DNA of 64,000 bases, from the NCBI RefSeq assembly GCF_001686925.1, contig NZ_LVEN01000002.1:62001-126000 (forward strand), written 5' to 3'. This stretch comes from Flavobacterium piscis. Its GTDB lineage: Bacteria; Bacteroidota; Bacteroidia; Flavobacteriales; Flavobacteriaceae. How positions within the stretch are numbered: the first letter of the stretch is position 1; every line of letters starts with the position of its first letter. The position numbers and the translations under genes are program-made. The notes below the pieces were generated by a model, which worked only from the letters and a program-made list of their open reading frames with translations, made no database searches and was not told where the DNA came from. Shown in pieces: positions 18,793-28,338 of this stretch.

Positions 18793-19884
18793 GTGAAAAA
18801 AATTACTTCATTAGCTCCCGGCCGAACGTGCCTCTTTGGAGATCATCAGGATTATTTAGGATTGCCGGTTATAGCCTGCGCAATCGATCGAAATATAAAA
18901 CTAACCGCTGAACAAAATAACACCAATACGTTTGTGCTGAACATGATCGATATTGGCGAAATCAGGGTCATTGATATCGATGCTACTTTCGATACATTAG
19001 AACCTCGCGATTATTTTGCCTCTTCGTTACGCGTCTTGCGGCGATACGGTTGTGTGCCCAATGTAGGTTATACCATTACCATTACAGGAGATATTCCTAT
19101 AAATTCAGGAACATCGAGTTCATCGGCTTTATTGATGGCCTGGATTCGGTTTTTGATTGATGCTTTTGGAGTTGATCACGAAGTTACTCCTGAATTTATA
19201 GCCAAAGCTGGATATGAATCTGAAGTTTTAGAACACGGAGAACCAGGCGGAATGATGGATCATTTTAGCATTGGGGTAGGGAATGTGGTGTACATTAATA
19301 CAAAAGAACCTTTCTCGTTTAAAGTAATCAGATCAGATTTGAAAGGTTTAATAACAGGAGTTTCTGGTGTTCCCAAAGAAACAATTGGATTGATTGGCGA
19401 AATAAAAGGAAATGCTTTAATGTCTATTGGCATTGTAAAACAAAACTTTCCGGATTTTGATTTGAATACTTCTGAAATAGAAGATATAGATCGCTACAGA
19501 AATTGTTTACCGGATCGATTGATTCCGTTTTTCGAGGCCGCGCTAAAAAATTTCCATTATACCAAAGAAGCTTTAAAAGAATTCGAAAATCCTGTTTTAG
19601 ATCTCAAAAAAATTGGTGCATTAATGAATCAGCATCACGAAGTTTTGCGTGATTTATTGAAAATTACAGTACCAAGAATCGACGATATGATCAATGCAGC
19701 TTTGCGTGCAGGAGCGTATGGAGCTAAAATTGTAGGCTCCGGCGGTGGCGGAAGCATTGTTGTAATTGCAAATCCTGAAAAAGAAGCTGCCGTTATCGAG
19801 GCTATTTTAAAAGCCGGTGCAGAGGAAGCTTATGCGGTTGCTGTAGATCCGGGTGTGAGAATTATAGAAAATATTGAAATTTAA
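18793..19884 (+). CDS. GHMP-family sugar kinase, galactokinase-like
   Basis: A 363-residue cytosolic kinase of the GHMP superfamily. Motif 1, APGRTCLFGDHQDYLG (residues 8-23), resembles the galactokinase signature. Motif 2, GTSSSSALL (about 105-113), binds ATP. Motif 3, GSGGGG, is at 315-320. The start is GTG 18793; no in-frame ATG precedes motif 1. It probably makes a sugar 1-phosphate. The nucleotidyltransferase starts 9 bases after its stop and could activate that product to an NDP-sugar. Galactose, GalNAc or GlcNAc are the plausible substrates given the GH35/GH109 enzymes upstream; sequence alone does not decide. Confidence 0.85.
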   Translation: MKKITSLAPGRTCLFGDHQDYLGLPVIACAIDRNIKLTAEQNNTNTFVLNMIDIGEIRVIDIDATFDTLEPRDYFASSLRVLRRYGCVPNVGYTITITGDIPINSGTSSSSALLMAWIRFLIDAFGVDHEVTPEFIAKAGYESEVLEHGEPGGMMDHFSIGVGNVVYINTKEPFSFKVIRSDLKGLITGVSGVPKETIGLIGEIKGNALMSIGIVKQNFPDFDLNTSEIEDIDRYRNCLPDRLIPFFEAALKNFHYTKEALKEFENPVLDLKKIGALMNQHHEVLRDLLKITVPRIDDMINAALRAGAYGAKIVGSGGGGSIVVIANPEKEAAVIEAILKAGAEEAYAVAVDPGVRIIENIEI

Positions 19885-19893
19885 AAAATAAAT

Positions 19894-20769
19894 ATGCACA
19901 ACAATTTAGTTATTCTGGCAGGTGGAGCATCATCCCGAATGAAAAAAGAAGCCGTTCTCGATAATTTATCAGCAGAAGAAATCGCTCAGGCAAACGAAAG
20001 AAGTAAAGGTTTAATTGGCGTTGGCGCAAGCGGAAGACCTCTATTGGATTATCTTTTATTGAATGCGAAAAAAGCGGGATATAAAAATATCTACATTATT
20101 ATAGGAGAACAAGGGGAGTTGTTTAAGGAATTTTACGGAAGCCAAAATCTAAATAATGATTTTCACGGACTCAACATTTCCTTTGCCGTACAATATATTC
20201 CCGAAGGAAGAGTAAAACCTTTTGGCACGGCCGATGCTTTGTTTCAGGCGGTTGAACAATTCCCGGAATTAAATACGCAACAATATTCGGTTTGTAATAG
20301 TGACAATTTATATTCGGCGAAAGCCTTATTAACACTTAGAGAAACAACCAGTCCTAATGCTTTTATCGCTTACGATCGTGATGCATTAGAATTTCCGTCT
20401 GAAAGGATTTCGCGTTTCGCCATTGCTAAATTAGATCAGAACAATCAATTATTAGACATTCTTGAAAAACCTTCTGCCGATGTTTTAGCCGATTATAAAG
20501 ATGTTGAAGGAAAAATAAGAGTGAGTATGAATGCTTTTAAATTCAACGGAAGTACTTTATATACTCATCTTAAAAATTGTCCCGTTCATCCCGAAAGAGA
20601 TGAAAAAGAACTGCCAACCGTACTTTTAAATTCGGTAAAAGAACATCCAAATACCACTTTGGGAATTCCGTTTTCAGAGCACGTTCCGGATTTAACCGCC
20701 AAAGAAGATATCGCCGATGTCAAAGCATATCTAAAGCAACATTATCCTGTTTTGGACTGGCAAGCCTAG
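19894..20769 (+). CDS. sugar nucleotidyltransferase (NTP_transferase family)
   Basis: A 291-residue protein with the nucleotide-binding start LVILAGGASSRMKKE (5-19) of sugar-1-phosphate nucleotidyltransferases. A second conserved stretch is RSKGLIGVGASGRPLLDY, where the family has its substrate lysine region. FGTADALFQA and VCNSDNLYS correspond to the catalytic loop and metal-binding aspartate. It should join a sugar 1-phosphate to a nucleotide; base and sugar are unknown. The 9-base gap to the kinase gene argues for a kinase-plus-transferase pair acting in sequence. Confidence 0.82.
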   Translation: MHNNLVILAGGASSRMKKEAVLDNLSAEEIAQANERSKGLIGVGASGRPLLDYLLLNAKKAGYKNIYIIIGEQGELFKEFYGSQNLNNDFHGLNISFAVQYIPEGRVKPFGTADALFQAVEQFPELNTQQYSVCNSDNLYSAKALLTLRETTSPNAFIAYDRDALEFPSERISRFAIAKLDQNNQLLDILEKPSADVLADYKDVEGKIRVSMNAFKFNGSTLYTHLKNCPVHPERDEKELPTVLLNSVKEHPNTTLGIPFSEHVPDLTAKEDIADVKAYLKQHYPVLDWQA

Positions 20770-20877
20770 AAAAAATTAACAAAAAATTGATATCTAATTT
20801 ACCAGTAAGTACAACTTATTGGAGTACTTTTGCTTTAAATTTGCAAAAAAAATGCAACAAACTGTGTTTAATTGCGA

Positions 20878-20885
20878 TATATTTG
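20878..20885 (+). promoter_or_regulatory. -7 box of the permease promoter
   Basis: TATATTTG fits TAnnTTTG and lies 65 bases before the permease ATG. The 181-base gap after the nucleotidyltransferase gene leaves room for this internal promoter. No LacI-type operator is seen here. Confidence 0.45.
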
Positions 20886-20950
20886 CAAAAGTGTTGATGG
20901 TATTTTAGGTAGAAATAAGAACTAATCTATTAATAATCAACCAAAAAAAT

Positions 20951-22330
20951 ATGTCAAACATTGAAAGTGTATTACAAATAGAAAAACGGAGTACTATTAT
21001 TCCAATGGTCATTTTAACCGCTTTATTTTTTATTCTCGGTTTTGTTACCTGGCTCAACGGTCCGTTAATACCATTTTTTCAATTGGCTTGTGAGTTAACC
21101 TCTTCTCAGGCCTATTTTGTAACTTTTGCTTTTTACATCGCTTATTTTGTAATGGCAATTCCGTCATCATGGGTAATCGAAAAAGTAGGGTATAAAAATG
21201 GTATTTCGTTAGGATTATTGATTATTGCTGCGGGCGCATTTATGTTTTATCCCGCTGCCGAAAGCCGAACTTTTGTATTGTTTTTAATTGCATTATTTGT
21301 AATGGGAACCGGTTTGGCTATTTTGCAGACAGCATCAAATCCGTACGTGGTCGTTATTGGTCCAAGAGAAAGTGCAGCCGCGAGAATTAGTGTTTTGGGA
21401 ATTGCAAATAAAATGGCAGGATTCGTAGCTCCGCTGATATTAACAGCTTTGGTTTTGTCTAATATGCAGGAGTTTACAGCAGATAAAATAGCATTGTTGG
21501 ATTCGGTTTCAAAATCAAATGCTCTAAATTCTCTTGCATTGCAATTACAAAGACCTTACCTTTATATGGGATTGATTATAATGGTTTTGGCACTTTTAGT
21601 GAAGTTATCGCCGCTTCCTGAAATTGATTTGGATGAAGAAGGAAATGTGACACATTTGAGTATTTTTAAACAAATGAGAAATGCGTTCAAACGCCCTCAA
21701 TTGGTTTTAGGAGTAATCACGTTAATGCTCTATTTGTCTGCCGAAGTTTTAGCCGGAGATTCTATAGGAGGTTTCGGAAAAGAATTAGGAGTGTACGGAA
21801 AAGAAGGAAATTTTTATTTAAAGTTAACTTCTTTCACAATGTCGGCAATGGTTGTGGGGTATATTTTAGGAATCACATTAATACCTAAATATCTTTCGCA
21901 AGTTACGGCGCTAAAGGCATCCGGAGTTTTAGGCGTAATTTTAGTTTTGGCAATCGTTTTTATTTCGCCAAAAATAATGTTTCAGTTGCCCGGGATTCCA
22001 AATTTACCGGTGGTGATACTTTTAGTAGCATTACTGGGTCTGGCAAATGCGTTGTGCTGGCCTGCAATCTGGCCAATGGCGCTGGAAGATTTAGGAGGCT
22101 ATACTAAAATTGGAAGTGCAATTTTGATCATGGGTATTATAGGAGGAGCAATTTTTCCTTTGTTATACGGATTGATCACAGAAAATATAAACGCATCAAA
22201 TATCGCAAACGGAACCGTTGAAATTTCGAAAAGCGGAAATCAGATTGCTTATTTAATGTTGTTGCCATCTTATTTAATGATCCTTTTTTACGCTATAAAA
22301 GGACATAAATATCGAAGTTGGAAAATGTAA
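20951..22330 (+). CDS. MFS sugar permease, FHS/NagP-like
   Basis: A 459-residue inner-membrane transporter with about 12 hydrophobic helices. FFILGFVTWLNGPLIPFF near the N-terminus and GTGLAILQTASNPYVVVIGP are typical of the fucose/galactose/GlcNAc proton symporter family, which includes the NagP permeases of GlcNAc pathways. It probably imports the monosaccharide released by the surface and periplasmic glycosidases. The next gene, a NagB fusion, starts 27 bases after its stop, supporting an amino sugar as cargo (inference). Confidence 0.9.
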   Translation: MSNIESVLQIEKRSTIIPMVILTALFFILGFVTWLNGPLIPFFQLACELTSSQAYFVTFAFYIAYFVMAIPSSWVIEKVGYKNGISLGLLIIAAGAFMFYPAAESRTFVLFLIALFVMGTGLAILQTASNPYVVVIGPRESAAARISVLGIANKMAGFVAPLILTALVLSNMQEFTADKIALLDSVSKSNALNSLALQLQRPYLYMGLIIMVLALLVKLSPLPEIDLDEEGNVTHLSIFKQMRNAFKRPQLVLGVITLMLYLSAEVLAGDSIGGFGKELGVYGKEGNFYLKLTSFTMSAMVVGYILGITLIPKYLSQVTALKASGVLGVILVLAIVFISPKIMFQLPGIPNLPVVILLVALLGLANALCWPAIWPMALEDLGGYTKIGSAILIMGIIGGAIFPLLYGLITENINASNIANGTVEISKSGNQIAYLMLLPSYLMILFYAIKGHKYRSWKM

Positions 22331-22357
22331 CGAGAGGAATTAAAAAAAAACTATATC

Positions 22358-24286
22358 ATGTTAAAAAGTAAAACAGACAAAGCGACAGGATTCGAGAAAC
22401 GATTTGAAAACATCAATACAATTGTTTTCGAAAATTCAGGCGAAGCATCAAAAGCGGTAGCGCAGGAAATTGCAGCTTTAATTCAATCCAAACAAAAAGA
22501 AAATAAGCCTTGCATTTTAGGACTTGCAACAGGATCTTCTCCTAAAGGATTGTACGCTGAATTGGTTCGCTTGCATAAAGAGGAAGGTTTGAGTTTTAAA
22601 AACGTAATCAGTTTTAACTTGGATGAATATTATCCGATGGAACCAAACTCAATCAACAGTTACGTTCGTTTTATGAAAGAATTACTGTTTGATCACGTTG
22701 ATATTTTACCTGAAAACGCTCATGTTCCGGACGGACTTTTAACAAAAGAACAAATCGCAGATTATTGCCACGAATACGAAGCTAAAATTGAAGCTCTTGG
22801 CGGAATTGATCTTCAGATTCTGGGAATTGGTGGTAACGGACATATAGGTTTTAATGAATCAGGTTCGTTACAAAACTCTAAAACCCGTTTGGTCGCTTTA
22901 GATCATATTACAAGAGTAGCTGCAAGTAAAGATTTCTTTGGTTTGAGCCATACACCAAGAACTGCTATTACTCTTGGAGTTAAAAAAATCATGGAAGCTA
23001 AAAGAGTGATCTTATTGGCCTGGGGGGAAGGAAAAGCAAATGTGGTAAAAAGATCTGTAGAAGATGAAGTTACGAATAGAGTACCCGCTTCATTTTTGCA
23101 GGAGCACAACAATGCCGTTTTTATTTTAGATAAAGAAGCTTCTTCAAAACTTACCAGAATCAATAAACCTTGGTTGGTAGAAAAAGTAGAATGGACAGAT
23201 AAACTGACTCGTAAAGCAGTTTTAGGATTGGCACTTCAGCTTAAAAAACCAATTTTGATGCTAACCGATGCTGATTATATCGAACACGGAATGAGCGATT
23301 TATTGGCTGATTCTGGTCCTGCATACGACATCAATATTAAGATTTTTAATAAATTACAAAATACAATTACAGGCTGGCCAGGCGGAAAACCAAATGCAGA
23401 CGATTCTAACCGTCCTGAAAGAGCAGAACCGGCCAAAAAACGTGTCTTGATTTTTAGTCCGCATCCTGATGATGATATCATTAGTATGGGAGGAACTTTT
23501 ATGCGTTTGCAAGATCAGGGACATGAAGTGCACGTTGCGTATCAAACTTCGGGAAATATCGCTGTAGCGGATGATGAAGCGTTGCGTTTTGCAAGATTCG
23601 TAATTGATTACAATGAAAAATTCGGGATAAAAAGTCCTGAAGCAGATGACATTTACAAAAAAGCCCAAACTTTCCTTGAGAATAAAAAGAACAGTGAAAT
23701 AGATATTCCGGAAGTTCGTTACATCAAAGGATTAATCAGAAAAGGTGAGGCGAGAGCAACAAGTCATTTTGTTGGTTTAACAGATGATCAGATTCATTTT
23801 ATGGAATTGCCTTTCTATGAAACCGGAACAATCGAGAAAAAACCAATCGGACAAGAGGATATTCAGTTGACAATGGATTTAATCGAAAAAATTAAACCAC
23901 ACCAAATATATGCTGCGGGAGATTTAGCAGATCCACACGGAACGCATAAAGTTTGTCTGGATGCTATTTTTGAAGCGGTAAAAGCACTTAAACCAAAATC
24001 GTTCATGGATGATTGCTGGTTATGGTTGTACCGTGGAGCTTGGCAGGAATGGGGAATTGACGAAGTTGAAATGGCTGTACCAATGAGCCCGGATCAGGTT
24101 TTGGCAAAACGTCACGGAATCTTTAAACACCAATCGCAAAAAGATGGTGTTGTTTTTCAGGGAACTGATGCCCGCGAATTCTGGCAAAGAGCCGAAGACA
24201 GAAATGCAGAAACTGCTGCTTTGTACCAGGAATTAGGTTTGGCAACGTACGCAGCGATGGAAGCTTTCGTGAGATGGCACTATTAA
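22358..24286 (+). CDS. nagB: glucosamine-6-phosphate deaminase fused to a PIG-L/LmbE deacetylase
   Basis: A 642-residue, two-domain protein. Residues about 15-300 are a NagB-type deaminase, which turns glucosamine 6-phosphate into fructose 6-phosphate and ammonia: LGLATGSSPKGLY, ISFNLDEYYPM, GIGGNGHIGFNESG. From about 360 it is a PIG-L/LmbE zinc-dependent N-deacetylase: VLIFSPHPDDDIISMGG with the metal-binding HPDDD near 369, and ADPHGTHK near 528. Long NagB proteins of this kind are known in Bacteroidota. No separate nagA is in the window, so the second domain may remove the acetyl group before deamination; that is inference. It ends the plus-strand arm and is followed by a strong hairpin. 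Confidence 0.9.
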   Translation: MLKSKTDKATGFEKRFENINTIVFENSGEASKAVAQEIAALIQSKQKENKPCILGLATGSSPKGLYAELVRLHKEEGLSFKNVISFNLDEYYPMEPNSINSYVRFMKELLFDHVDILPENAHVPDGLLTKEQIADYCHEYEAKIEALGGIDLQILGIGGNGHIGFNESGSLQNSKTRLVALDHITRVAASKDFFGLSHTPRTAITLGVKKIMEAKRVILLAWGEGKANVVKRSVEDEVTNRVPASFLQEHNNAVFILDKEASSKLTRINKPWLVEKVEWTDKLTRKAVLGLALQLKKPILMLTDADYIEHGMSDLLADSGPAYDINIKIFNKLQNTITGWPGGKPNADDSNRPERAEPAKKRVLIFSPHPDDDIISMGGTFMRLQDQGHEVHVAYQTSGNIAVADDEALRFARFVIDYNEKFGIKSPEADDIYKKAQTFLENKKNSEIDIPEVRYIKGLIRKGEARATSHFVGLTDDQIHFMELPFYETGTIEKKPIGQEDIQLTMDLIEKIKPHQIYAAGDLADPHGTHKVCLDAIFEAVKALKPKSFMDDCWLWLYRGAWQEWGIDEVEMAVPMSPDQVLAKRHGIFKHQSQKDGVVFQGTDAREFWQRAEDRNAETAALYQELGLATYAAMEAFVRWHY

Positions 24287-24343
24287 GATTCTGAGTTGCT
24301 GAGGTTCTAAGATTCTAAGCCTTTTAAGCCTTTTTAAAATATT

Positions 24344-24401
24344 CGCCACGAATTCACGAATTATATTTAAAACTAATTAGTGAATTCGTGGCGATTTTTT
24401 T
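24344..24401 (+). terminator. GCCACGAATT-type inverted repeat with T-run
   Basis: CGCCACGAATTCAC (24344-24357) pairs perfectly with GTGAATTCGTGGCG (24380-24393), followed by seven T. It can terminate the nagB transcript. It belongs to the same repeat family as the palindromes at 31089-31172 and 51411-51528. Confidence 0.7.
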
Positions 24402-24472
24402 ATCATCGCTCGGGTCATGGAGAAAATCATTAAAATCCTTTAATCTGTGGCAAAAAAAATAAAAAATTAGAA

Positions 24473-24535
24473 TAGCTTTGCATCACAACAAGAAGCAAGA
24501 AAAGAATAAATCTATATTCTATTTTCTTGCTTCTT
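24473..24535 (+). promoter_or_regulatory. promoter box and leader hairpin of the DUF3820 gene
   Basis: TAGCTTTG (24473-24480) matches TAnnTTTG. The leader then folds into a 14-bp perfect hairpin (24490-24503 with 24522-24535, arm AAGAAGCAAGAAAA) ending 13 bases before the ATG. Such a stem could affect translation or message stability. Confidence 0.5.
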
Positions 24536-24548
24536 TCTTCTTAAAAAT

Positions 24549-24785
24549 ATGGAACCAGACAAAAAACTTCTCATAAAATTAGCCCATACCAAAATGCCTT
24601 TCGGGAAATACGAAGGACGATTTTTAATCGATTTACCGGAGTATTATGTCGTTTGGTATCATAATAAAGGCTTTCCTAACGGTGAGTTGGGGCAACAACT
24701 GGCGCTTGTCTACGAGTTAAAATTGAATGGTCTTGAGGAACTGATTCGGAATATTAAAAAACAGTATCCCAAGCCTTTAAAATAA
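24549..24785 (+). CDS. DUF3820 family protein
   Basis: A 78-residue cytosolic protein. The block MPFGKYEGRFLIDLPEYYV followed by VWYHNKGFPNGELG is the DUF3820 signature, whose function is not established. Length is normal for the family. It stands alone, with its own promoter box and a leader hairpin upstream and an AT-rich repeat region downstream. Confidence 0.85.
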   Translation: MEPDKKLLIKLAHTKMPFGKYEGRFLIDLPEYYVVWYHNKGFPNGELGQQLALVYELKLNGLEELIRNIKKQYPKPLK

Positions 24786-24850
24786 AATAGTAAGAAAAAT
24801 CTTTTGCTATTTCGATTTTTTTATTTAAGTTTGATATGTAAAAATATTAC

Positions 24851-25040
24851 AATTTTTAAAAACTAATTGATACCACAGAATTCAAGACTGAATTTGCGAA
24901 TGTGTACAAGTCAATATTTTGAAATTATAATATTTGAATACATAAAAAATAGTATAATTTTTAAAAACAAATTGACACCACAGAATTCAAGACTGAATTT
25001 GTAAATGTGTACAAGTCGATGTTTTAAAATTATAATATTT
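24851..25040. repeat. two 85-bp direct repeats, period 105
   Basis: 24851-24935 and 24956-25040 are direct copies differing at about seven positions. Each contains CCACAGAATTCAAGACTGAA and GTGTACAAGTC. No open frame or known element is recognised inside. The remainder of the gap from 24786 to 25212 is AT-rich spacer plus the start of the duplicated promoter segment described for the next genes. Confidence 0.85.
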
Positions 25041-25212
25041 TTTTATGCCAAAAAATTCTTCATAGCCAGTTTTATAGTCAGTTTTTATACCTAATGTTCC
25101 GATCTTTTAAACAGGAAATCCCTTTTGATTTTTTTGTTAGTAACTTTCAAGTATTCTCTATTGCTCCCCTGAGTGTTTTTCAATTTTTGTAAAAATTAAC
25201 ATGAAGAACTAA

Positions 25213-25509
25213 ATGGAAAACAGTTTTAAAACCTCAAACTCAGGTGAAAATTTTAGTATTGCAGCTTTAGTTTTAGGAATAATTTCTATTATAGTAGCTT
25301 TCATTCCTTGTATAAATGTGGTGGCGCTAGTTACTTCACTTCTAACCGTAATTTTTGCAGCAGTTGGTTTATTTAGGGCAACAAATGCAAATTGTCCAAC
25401 TTTGCTAGCTAAAATAAGTTTTATTTTGGGAATCGTTGCACTGTTGTTCTCAATAATTCTCGTATTAGTTTATGGTCTTATTACTGGAGCCTTGTCATTT
25501 TGGGATTAG
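25213..25509 (+). CDS. small DUF4190-like membrane protein
   Basis: A 98-residue protein with two or three hydrophobic helices. Segments FSIAALVLGIISIIVAFIP and ANCPTLLAKISFILGIVAL follow the DUF4190 plan, in which a Gly/Ala-rich membrane hairpin is followed by a conserved short loop. Function is unknown. It is a tandem paralogue of the next gene. The upstream about 110 bases are also duplicated, including a degenerate promoter box AATTTTTG at 25182-25189. Confidence 0.8.
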   Translation: MENSFKTSNSGENFSIAALVLGIISIIVAFIPCINVVALVTSLLTVIFAAVGLFRATNANCPTLLAKISFILGIVALLFSIILVLVYGLITGALSFWD

Positions 25510-25608
25510 TAAAAAAGGCTATGATTGTTAAAAATAATAAGAAATCCCTTTTTAATTTATTTGTTAATAACTTTGAAGTATTGTTCGTTGTTCACATAAG
25601 TGTTTTTC

Positions 25609-25616
25609 TATTTTTG
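25609..25616 (+). promoter_or_regulatory. -7 box before the second DUF4190 gene
   Basis: TATTTTTG fits TAnnTTTG. It sits in the duplicated upstream segment; the corresponding position of the first copy reads AATTTTTG. Confidence 0.45.
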
Positions 25617-25639
25617 TAACAATTAACATAAAACACTAT

Positions 25640-26050
25640 ATGGAAGATTATAAACAACCGTCAAATGCAGGTCAGGGCATGGGTATTGCGGCCTTAGTGC
25701 TGGGAATCGTAGGTCTTATTGCAGCATTTATTCCTTGCTTTGGTTTTATTGCCGTAATTTTTGGAGTACTTGCCATAGTTTTTGGAGCAATTGGTCTGTC
25801 TCAGGCAAAAAGAGAACAAGCTTCAACTACAATGCCATTAGCAGGTTTGATTTTAGGCTGTGCAGCAACAGTTTTTGTTGTTATATGGGTGCTAGTTGTA
25901 GTAGGTTCTATAGGATCTGCTGTAATGTCTCATAAAGATGAAATTACTAATGCCATAGATTCTGCAACTATAGAGTCTGTAAAAATACAAGATTCACTAA
26001 ATGATGTAGAAATAGCAACTGATACTATAAAAGTAGAAGAAACAAAATAA
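25640..26050 (+). CDS. DUF4190 domain membrane protein
   Basis: A 136-residue protein with a short polar start, two membrane segments (MGIAALVLGIVGLIAAFIP and AGLILGCAATVFVVIWVLV) separated by the FGAIGLSQAKRE loop, and an acidic 45-residue tail outside the core. This is the DUF4190 arrangement. Function is unknown. It is closely related to the gene before it, and the DUF2752-like gene starts 12 bases after its stop. Confidence 0.85.
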   Translation: MEDYKQPSNAGQGMGIAALVLGIVGLIAAFIPCFGFIAVIFGVLAIVFGAIGLSQAKREQASTTMPLAGLILGCAATVFVVIWVLVVVGSIGSAVMSHKDEITNAIDSATIESVKIQDSLNDVEIATDTIKVEETK

Positions 26051-26062
26051 TAAATCTCTTTT

Positions 26063-26455
26063 GTGGAAATAAAATCTTCTTACGAAATTGATTCTTATAA
26101 AAAGATAAACACGATTTTTATTGTAATCATCATGTTTATCTTTTTTTATTGCTTTATAATGCCATTTTTAAACTTTGGTTTCCGCTCGACTTGCGAAGGA
26201 ATGCCTTTAGCCTATTGTAAAAGCCGTGGTTTAACAAGGGCTTTTGCTCAAATTTTAAGATTAAACTTTAGTGAGGCAATTGTTTATAATCCGTACAGTA
26301 TAAAGATTTTTTTGTTTTTTCTAATTCAATTATTTATACGCTTATTTATCAATAAGATAGTACGCATTTCTACTTTTAAAAGAATAATAATTTGTGATAT
26401 TTTATTGAGTGCTGTATTATTTGTTTTTTCATTTTATAATCTTGTCGTAATCTGA
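26063..26455 (+). CDS. DUF2752-like membrane protein
   Basis: A 130-residue protein with three or four hydrophobic helices, starting at GTG 26063. The middle, SRGLTRAFAQILRLNFSEA followed by YNPYS, resembles the DUF2752 motif (CGLTRA, then Ala and Asn-Pro), although the first cysteine-glycine position reads Ser-Arg here. Two cysteines, in STCEGMP and AYCKSRG, precede it. The gene follows the DUF4190 gene closely and may be co-transcribed. Function is unknown. Confidence 0.65.
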   Translation: MEIKSSYEIDSYKKINTIFIVIIMFIFFYCFIMPFLNFGFRSTCEGMPLAYCKSRGLTRAFAQILRLNFSEAIVYNPYSIKIFLFFLIQLFIRLFINKIVRISTFKRIIICDILLSAVLFVFSFYNLVVI

Positions 26456-26592
26456 AAACTTAAAATTAACAGGGTAATATTCAAAAAAACATCCAATTAA
26501 AAGTTAAAATTATCGATTACGAAATCATCTAATCGTTCTAATTAAAATTTTGCAAATTATCTCATTCTCTAATTGGCAAATTATCTAATTAA

Positions 26593-28257
<1,665 letters not shown>

Positions 28258-28338
28258 TAATTAATATTCTAAAGAGTGTAACTTTTGAGGTCAACTCATT
28301 ACTAATACGCTGTAACGAATAACCTTTTTTAAATTATA

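Noticed and set aside
24851..25040. CRISPR array
   Set aside because: Only two copies, each 85 bp long, with a short, non-unique gap and no cas genes.
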